From the NCBI GenBank assembly GCA_028697205.1, contig JAQVFO010000001.1, positions 195,086 through 259,085 of the forward strand: a stretch of 64,000 nucleotides of DNA. The letters are read 5' to 3'. Origin of the DNA: Candidatus Altimarinota bacterium (GTDB lineage: Bacteria; Patescibacteriota; Gracilibacteria; BD1-5; UBA6164). How positions within the stretch are numbered: the stretch's first letter is position 1; each line of letters opens with the position of its first letter. Positions 59,179 to 64,000 of this stretch are shown here, piece by piece. Under the pieces are notes generated by a model, which had not been told where the DNA came from, ran no database searches, and worked only from the letters and a program-made list of their open reading frames with translations. The translations under genes were made by a program, and so were the position numbers.

Positions 59179-60600
59179 ATGAGATTTAATAACCCAGATC
59201 ATATAACAAAAGAATTAACATTTGACGATGTATTTTTATTTCAACAATTATCAGATATAAAATCAAGAACTCAAGTAAATATAACCCCTAATCCTCTTTC
59301 AACTACAATTCCTATAATTTCATCAAATATGAATTCGGTAACTTGAAAAAGAATGGCACAGAAATTAGCTAGACTATGATGATTATGAGTATTACCTCAA
59401 GATATGAGTTTAGAAAAGACATTGAAAGTTATAGATTCTGTACATAATTCCGATATTAGACTAGATGAACCTTTAACATTAACAGAAGAAGATACAATAA
59501 GAGATGCTTTATGAATAATCAATAAAAGATCTCATCAAGGTATTATATTAATTGATAAAAATAATAAACCATTAGCAGTATATAAAGAATCAGATTTTTA
59601 TTGATTAGATCAATATACAAAAATTAAAGATATAAAAAAAAGAGCATTAATAGTTTGAGAAAAATGAATAAATGATGAAGAAGCATTTAACATAATGGAG
59701 GATAATTGAATATCTAGTTTACCAATAGTTGAAAATTGAATACTAATTTGAATTTTAACTAGAGATGATACTATTAGAAACAGTATTTACAATCCATCAT
59801 TAAATAAAAATTGACAACTTGATTTAGCTATTGCATTATCATTAAATAGTTATAATGAAAGAATTGAACATTTAGTAAATTCATGAATTAATACTATATT
59901 TTTGGATACAGCTCATTGATATACAACAAAGATGTTAGATGCAATTAAAAAAGTTAGAGCTAAGTACCAAGATATAATATTAATAGCGTGAAATGTAATG
60001 TGATGAGATTGAACAGAAGCACTACTAAAAGCATGAGCTAACTGAGTAAAAGTATGAATTTGACCTTGAGCTATGTGTACAACAAGAATGATGACTTGAG
60101 TATGAAGACCTCAAGTAAGTGCAATTTTAGAATCAGTAGAAGCATCAAAAGAGTATGGTTGATTTATTATAGCTGATTGATGAATAAAATATCCAAGAGA
60201 TTTAATTATAGCTCTAGCTCTATGAGCAAGTCATTGAATGTTATGAACATTATTAGCTTGAACTTATGAATCTCCATGAGATATAATGGAAGATAAAGAT
60301 TGAAAATATAAACAAAATTGGTGAATGGCTTCATGAAAAGCTGTAACTTGAAGAACAAAAGATTTATCAAGATTTGAACAAGCAAGAAGAGAAAGATTTA
60401 GAGAATGAATAAGTACTTGAAGAATATATAATCCTAAACCTCTTTGAGATGTAATAGATAAATTTACAACTTGATTATCTTCAGCAATGACTTATACATG
60501 AGCAAAAAATTTAGAAGAGTTTAGTAATAAAGCTAAATTATGAGTACAAACTACTGCTTGATTTCAAGAATGAACTCCACATTGAGAAATAAAGAAATAA
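59179..60600 (+). CDS. IMP dehydrogenase/GMP reductase family protein, GuaB1-like
   Basis: The 473-residue TIM-barrel protein has a CBS pair (about 95-210) and the catalytic loop KVGIGPGAMCTTRMMTG with the active cysteine. IIADGGIKYPRDL and LGASHGMLGTLLAGTYESPG follow. The start (LTFDDVFLFQQLSD, NMNSVTGKRMAQKLARLGGL, LPQDM) and the end (TPHGE) fit the GuaB1 subfamily, which in actinobacteria is GMP reductase rather than IMP dehydrogenase. The enzyme acts in purine salvage. Family certain, reaction direction uncertain. Confidence 0.92.
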
Positions 60601-60625
60601 AAATTTTAGTAAATTTTAATAAAAT

Positions 60626-60654
60626 AAAAAGTTAGATTTTAAATCTAACTTTTT
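60626..60654. terminator. Bidirectional rho-independent terminator
   Basis: A 14-base perfect inverted repeat (AAAAAGTTAGATTT / AAATCTAACTTTTT) has a one-base centre, so the loop opens to several bases. It lies between the convergent guaB1-like and clpP genes. Confidence 0.83.
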
Positions 60655-60658
60655 ATTT

Positions 60659-61267
60659 TTAATCATTTTTAATTATTTTATCAATAAGTCCATAAGCTAA
60701 AGCTTCTTCTGCCGTCATAAAGTTATCTCTATCACAATCTTTTTCAACTTGTTCTAATGATTTTCAAGTATGTTTTGCAAGTATTTTGTAAAGTCTATTT
60801 CAAGTTCTTATAATATGCTCTGCGGCTATTTTTATATCAGTTGCTTGTCATTCTGCTCATCATAGTGGTTGGTGAATCATTATTTCACTATGAGGAAGTG
60901 CAAATCTCTTTCATTTTGTTCATCAAGCAAGAATTATAGATCACATAGAAGCTGATAATCAAATAGATACAGTATGAACCGGACATTTTACATATTGCAT
61001 AACATCGTAAATTGCAAGTCATGCAGTTACATGTCAACCTGGACTATTTACATACATAGTTATTGGAGCTTTTGGATCTTGTTTCTCTAAAAATAAAAGT
61101 TGTGCAATAACTGTATTTGCTACTGTACTATCTATAGCATCTCATAAAAAAATAATTCTATCTTCTAAAAGTCTAGAATAAATGTCATAAGCTCTTTCTC
61201 CTTGAGGAGTTTTATCAATTACTGTAGGTATTAGCGTACTAGTAATAGGAAATATTTTTCTTGCCAT
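60659..61267 (-). CDS. clpP: ATP-dependent Clp protease proteolytic subunit
   Basis: The 202-residue serine protease has [32 protein letters not shown], the nucleophile serine in GLSASMGSIIL and the catalytic histidine in IMIHQPLGGAEGQ. The nucleophile context has Leu-Ser where most have Ala-Ala, otherwise typical. It forms the degradation chamber fed by ClpC (55502) and possibly ClpX, which is not in the window. Its stop abuts the terminator hairpin shared with the guaB1-like gene. Confidence 0.96.
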
Positions 61268-61299
61268 TTTATTAATTTAAAAATTAAATTTATATATTT

Positions 61300-61327
61300 A
61301 TTCTACCATATAAGTATTTTTTATCAA
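61300..61327 (-). promoter_or_regulatory. Sigma70-like promoter for clpP
   Basis: On the minus strand, TTGATA and TAGAAT are separated by 16 bases, the -10 ending about 32 bases before the clpP start. Confidence 0.48.
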
Positions 61328-61408
61328 ATTTAGCTTAGTAATTATTAGTTGACTTATTTTATTTAATATTTTAAAAAATAATTTTTTTTCAAATATAACT
61401 AATATTTT

Positions 61409-61436
61409 TTGATTTTTGTCATATGTTAGGTAATAT
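61409..61436 (+). promoter_or_regulatory. Sigma70-like promoter for gltX
   Basis: TTGATT and TAATAT are separated by 16 bases, the -10 ending 34 bases before the gltX ATG. A TATAAT at 61447-61452 lies closer but lacks a -35. Confidence 0.42.
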
Positions 61437-61470
61437 AAGTTAAATTTATAATATTTAAGATAAATAACTT

Positions 61471-62946
61471 ATGTCTGTAATTACTCGTTTTGCTCCTAGC
61501 CCTACTTGATTTGTACATATTTGAAGTCTAAGAACTGTTTTGTATAACTATCTATTTGCCAAAAAAATGTGATGAAAATTTATGCTTCGTATAGAAGATA
61601 CAGACCAAACTAGATATGTAGAGTGAAGTATTGAAAATTTGCTTAGAGTTCTTCATGCTTTTTGATTAGATCCAGATGAATGACCAAATAATCCATGAAA
61701 AGTATGACCTTATTATCAATCAGAAAGATTGGATATATACAAAAAATATGTTGATGAATTAATAAAAAACGATAAAGCCTATTATTGCTTTTGTAGTAGT
61801 GAAAGACTTGATGAACTTAGAAAAGAACAACAAGAGCTTTGATTACCAACAAAATATGACTGACACTGTAAATGATTATCAACTGAAGAGATACAAGAAA
61901 AGCTAAATTCTTGAACTCCATATACTATAAGATTAAAAGTTCCTAAATGAAAAAAAATATTTTTTGATGATATAATAAAGGGAAGAGTAGAAGTAGATAG
62001 TAAAGATGTAGATGATCAAGTTTTACTTAAATCTGATTGATTTCCAACTTATCATTTAGCAAATGTAGTTGATGATCATCTTATGTGAGTTACGCATGTT
62101 ATAAGATGAGATGAATGGACACCAAGTACTCCAAAACATATACTTATGTATGAAGCATTTTGATGGACTCCACCTACTTTTGCTCACATTCCACTATTAC
62201 TTTGAATGGATAAAAAGAAACTAAGTAAAAGAACTTGAGATGTAAGTTGTGAATCATATCTTGAAAAATGATATATAATAGAAGCTATTATAAACTATAT
62301 TGCACTTTTAGGGTGGAATCCAAAATCTACTGAAGAATTTTTTACTATGGATGAGTTAATTGAAAAATTTGATTTAGAAGCTGTTCATAAAGCTTGAGCT
62401 GTATTTGATATTGAGAAATTAGAATGGTTTTCAGCAAAATACTTAACAAAACTTAATATAGAAACCTTATATAATTTACTTAAAAAATATCTTGAAAAAT
62501 ATGATAGTGAATATGCTTATACTCTTTCAAAATTTGATGATAATTACAATAAAAAAATAATTAAAGAATTACAAACAAGATTAAAAAGATTAGGAGAATA
62601 TAGAGAACTTACAAAGTTTTTTTACAATGATGTATGACATATAAGCCAAGATCTTCTTGTTAATGAAAAAATGAAGATAGAAAATATTGACATAGCAAAA
62701 AAATGATTATACTTAGCACTAGAAATATTAAGTGCTAATAATGACTTTCAAAGTGTTGATGAAGTAAAAAATGTATTTGTAGAATGAATTCAAAAAGCAG
62801 AAATGAAAAATTGACAAGTATTATGGCCTGTAAGAATTGCTTTATCTTGAGAAAAAGAATCTCCTTGAGCCCTTGAACTAATTTTCATACTTTGAAATAA
62901 AAAGTCAAGCGAAAGAATTAATAATTTATTGAAAAATTTAAATTAA
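61471..62946 (+). CDS. gltX: Glutamyl-tRNA synthetase
   Basis: The 491-residue class I synthetase charges tRNA-Glu. It has FAPSPTGFVHIGSLRT (HIGH-type motif), [31 protein letters not shown] and the KMSKS-type loop [13 protein letters not shown]-terminal helical domains contain [13 protein letters not shown] and [16 protein letters not shown]. About 29 of 32 glycines are TGA by my count. It stands divergent from clpP, with a 203-base shared promoter region. Confidence 0.97.
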
Positions 62947-62990
62947 TATAGTACAATATTTCTATACTTATTATTAATCAAAATAAATAT

Positions 62991-63362
62991 ATGAATTACC
63001 AAGCTTTAAAATGAATGTTAGAATCAATTGTAAAGACATATAAATGTCCTTCTTGTAATTCATTAATCAATGAAAATAATGTTGATATTGTTTGAGCTGC
63101 TTGAACCACTGTAAATATAGATATAGAATGTTCTATGTGTCAAAAACACAGTATGATAAAAGCTGAAATGACTCAAATAAATCTTTGAGAAGTTAATTTT
63201 TCAAAAGATTGAATTACATGATTAAAAAATACCTTAGAAAAAATTAAAAACAATATTCAAATAAATGATGCAAATAAAATTAAAGATGAAGAAATAATAA
63301 AACTAAGTAAAGATTTAAAAAAAGAAGATCTATCAATAAGTGATTTATTTAGTCAAGAATAA
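62991..63362 (+). CDS. Small zinc-ribbon protein
   Basis: The 123-residue protein has two CXXC knuckles, YKCPSCNSLI and IECSMCQKH, about 30 residues apart, which form a likely zinc ribbon. Between them lies a beta segment VDIVGAAGTTVNID. The C-terminal half is a lysine-rich helix ending ISDLFSQE. No partner is evident; it may bind nucleic acid or another protein. It follows gltX by 44 bases and is probably co-transcribed. Confidence 0.85.
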
Positions 63363-63387
63363 TTTTATCCTAATACTTGATTTTCTT

Positions 63388-63424
63388 AAAATAAAAGTAT
63401 ACTTTTCATGTATACTTTTATTTT
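63388..63424 (+). terminator. Rho-independent terminator
   Basis: A 15-base perfect inverted repeat (AAAATAAAAGTATAC / GTATACTTTTATTTT) has a 7-base loop and ends in a T-run; it closes the gltX unit. Confidence 0.85.
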
Positions 63425-63442
63425 TTAATTTCTTATTAATTT

Positions 63443-64000
63443 ATGAAAAAAATAATTTTATTTTTAAGTATATTTTTATTTAGTATATTAATACTTAATA
63501 CTTATGCAGTAACAACTTCATCATCTACAACTACTGCATGTACTATGGAATATGCTCCTGTATGTTGAACTATTAGTTGAACACAAAAAACATTTTCAAA
63601 CAAATGTATGATGAATTCATCTAGTGCAACATATTTATATTCTTGAGAATGTAAAAATTCTGAAGAAACAGCAACTTGAGTTACATGCCCTGTATATAGT
63701 AGAATGTATCCAGAGTCATGATGTTATATAATAACTATTAAAGATGAAAATTGATGTGAAAAACCAAAACAGATTTGTTGAAGTTCAACACAAACATGAA
63801 TTACAAGTTGCCCTGTATATAGTATCTGAAAACTTGAAGATTGATGTTATTATAAAATTATAAAAGATGAGAATTGATGTGATAGACCAAAAAAAGTTTG
63901 CTCAACTACTAATACAATTCAAACATGATCAACAACACCTTGTCCTATATATAATAAATGAATAGCGAAGGAAGGTTGTTATTTTATAATTGAGAAAGAT
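63443..64000 (+). CDS. Secreted Kazal-like, Cys-rich repeat protein, 3' end outside window
   Basis: The 186 visible residues open with a signal peptide (IILFLSIFLFSILILNTYA). Residues about 31-70 resemble a Kazal serine-protease-inhibitor domain: CTMEYAPVCG, FSNKCMMNSS and a closing SGEC. Then come at least three antistasin-like units of about 42 residues, each with CPVYS, GCYYKIIKDENGC and a final Cys. The frame is open at base 64000. The predicted protein is exported and disulfide-rich; inhibition of host or prey proteases is an inference. Confidence 0.85.

Larger units (their letters stand above)
1..64000. other. Genetic code: UGA read as glycine (table 25)
   Basis: In-frame TGA codons occur throughout every recognisable gene and fall where the families require glycine: both Walker A loops of ClpC, GGAER of the GT4 enzyme at 946, HEFGH of RseP, the GGSCFPKD motif of the UDP-glucose dehydrogenase and the GHGIG motif of methionine aminopeptidase. 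Genes end only in TAA or TAG. Trp positions are TGG, which argues against the Mycoplasma-type reading of TGA as Trp. In gltX my hand count gives about 29 glycines as TGA and 3 as GGN. All coordinates below use this code. Confidence 0.97.

Noticed and set aside
1-64000. Widespread pseudogenes or sequencing errors, because standard-code frames are short
   Set aside because: All breaks are TGA and fall at conserved glycines. With UGA as Gly the genes are full length and in frame.
1-64000. UGA as tryptophan (Mycoplasma/Spiroplasma code), suggested by low GC and DUF285 repeats
   Set aside because: Walker A loops, GG motifs and PG sites require glycine at TGA; conserved Trp positions use TGG.
1-64000. 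tRNA or rRNA genes
   Set aside because: I looked for G/C-rich islands and T-loop motifs in the gaps and saw none; a covariance-model scan would settle it.

Overview
The window reads as a piece of a very AT-rich bacterial chromosome in which UGA is not a stop but glycine (translation table 25). In the standard code almost every gene is cut into short pieces. With UGA read as Gly, 55 long, tightly packed genes appear, and conserved glycines fall on TGA codons: the Walker A loops of ClpC, the GGAER motif of a GT4 glycosyltransferase, the HEFGH motif of the site-2 protease and the KG/PG sites of GltX. Stops are TAA and TAG only, and Trp is TGG. This code is known from Absconditabacteria (SR1) and Gracilibacteria (BD1-5/GN02), so the DNA most likely comes from one of these Patescibacteria/CPR groups. 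I cannot tell which.

Layout. 1-20974: a surface-glycan locus. Thirteen rightward genes encode five glycosyltransferases, WecB epimerase, four SAM methyltransferases, an SMR-type flippase subunit, a multi-pass membrane protein and an AsnB-type amidotransferase. They meet three leftward genes (two UDP-sugar dehydrogenases and a Wzx flippase), followed by a 1114-residue membrane protein. 21008-24729: a SpoT-like HD protein and three envelope proteins, the last a coiled-coil lipoprotein. 24755-30185 (leftward): ribE, ribH, a riboflavin kinase-nucleotidyltransferase fusion with reversed domain order, rseP, an HD hydrolase, tgt and a small unknown. 30319-35056: a 1357-residue unknown protein and a pilin-like protein. 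35156-39474: rlmN, secD, a Bcp peroxiredoxin and a Cys-repeat membrane protein. 39481-46469: five secreted surface proteins, four of which share one N-terminal cassette joined to different C-terminal domains. 46492-55367 (leftward): murC, a membrane protein, pth, ppk2, a Xer recombinase, map and two large secreted unknowns. 55502-64000: clpC, a small coiled-coil protein, glutaredoxin, a GuaB1-type enzyme, clpP, gltX, a zinc-ribbon protein and a Kazal-like secreted protein cut by the window end.

Signals. Genes lie in runs with gaps of a few bases or short overlaps. I see no convincing Shine-Dalgarno sequences; starts typically sit in an A/T context ending in TTATG. Rho-independent hairpins are compact and, between convergent genes, overlap the stop codon of the opposing gene. 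Several sigma70-like promoters with 16-base spacers can be picked out. No gene-free stretch exceeds about 215 bases. I found no rRNA, tRNA, CRISPR array, insertion sequence or prophage.

Together the genes suggest a small host-associated cell that invests heavily in its surface (glycans, modular secreted proteins, a protease-inhibitor-like protein) and keeps core proteolysis, translation and salvage enzymes.
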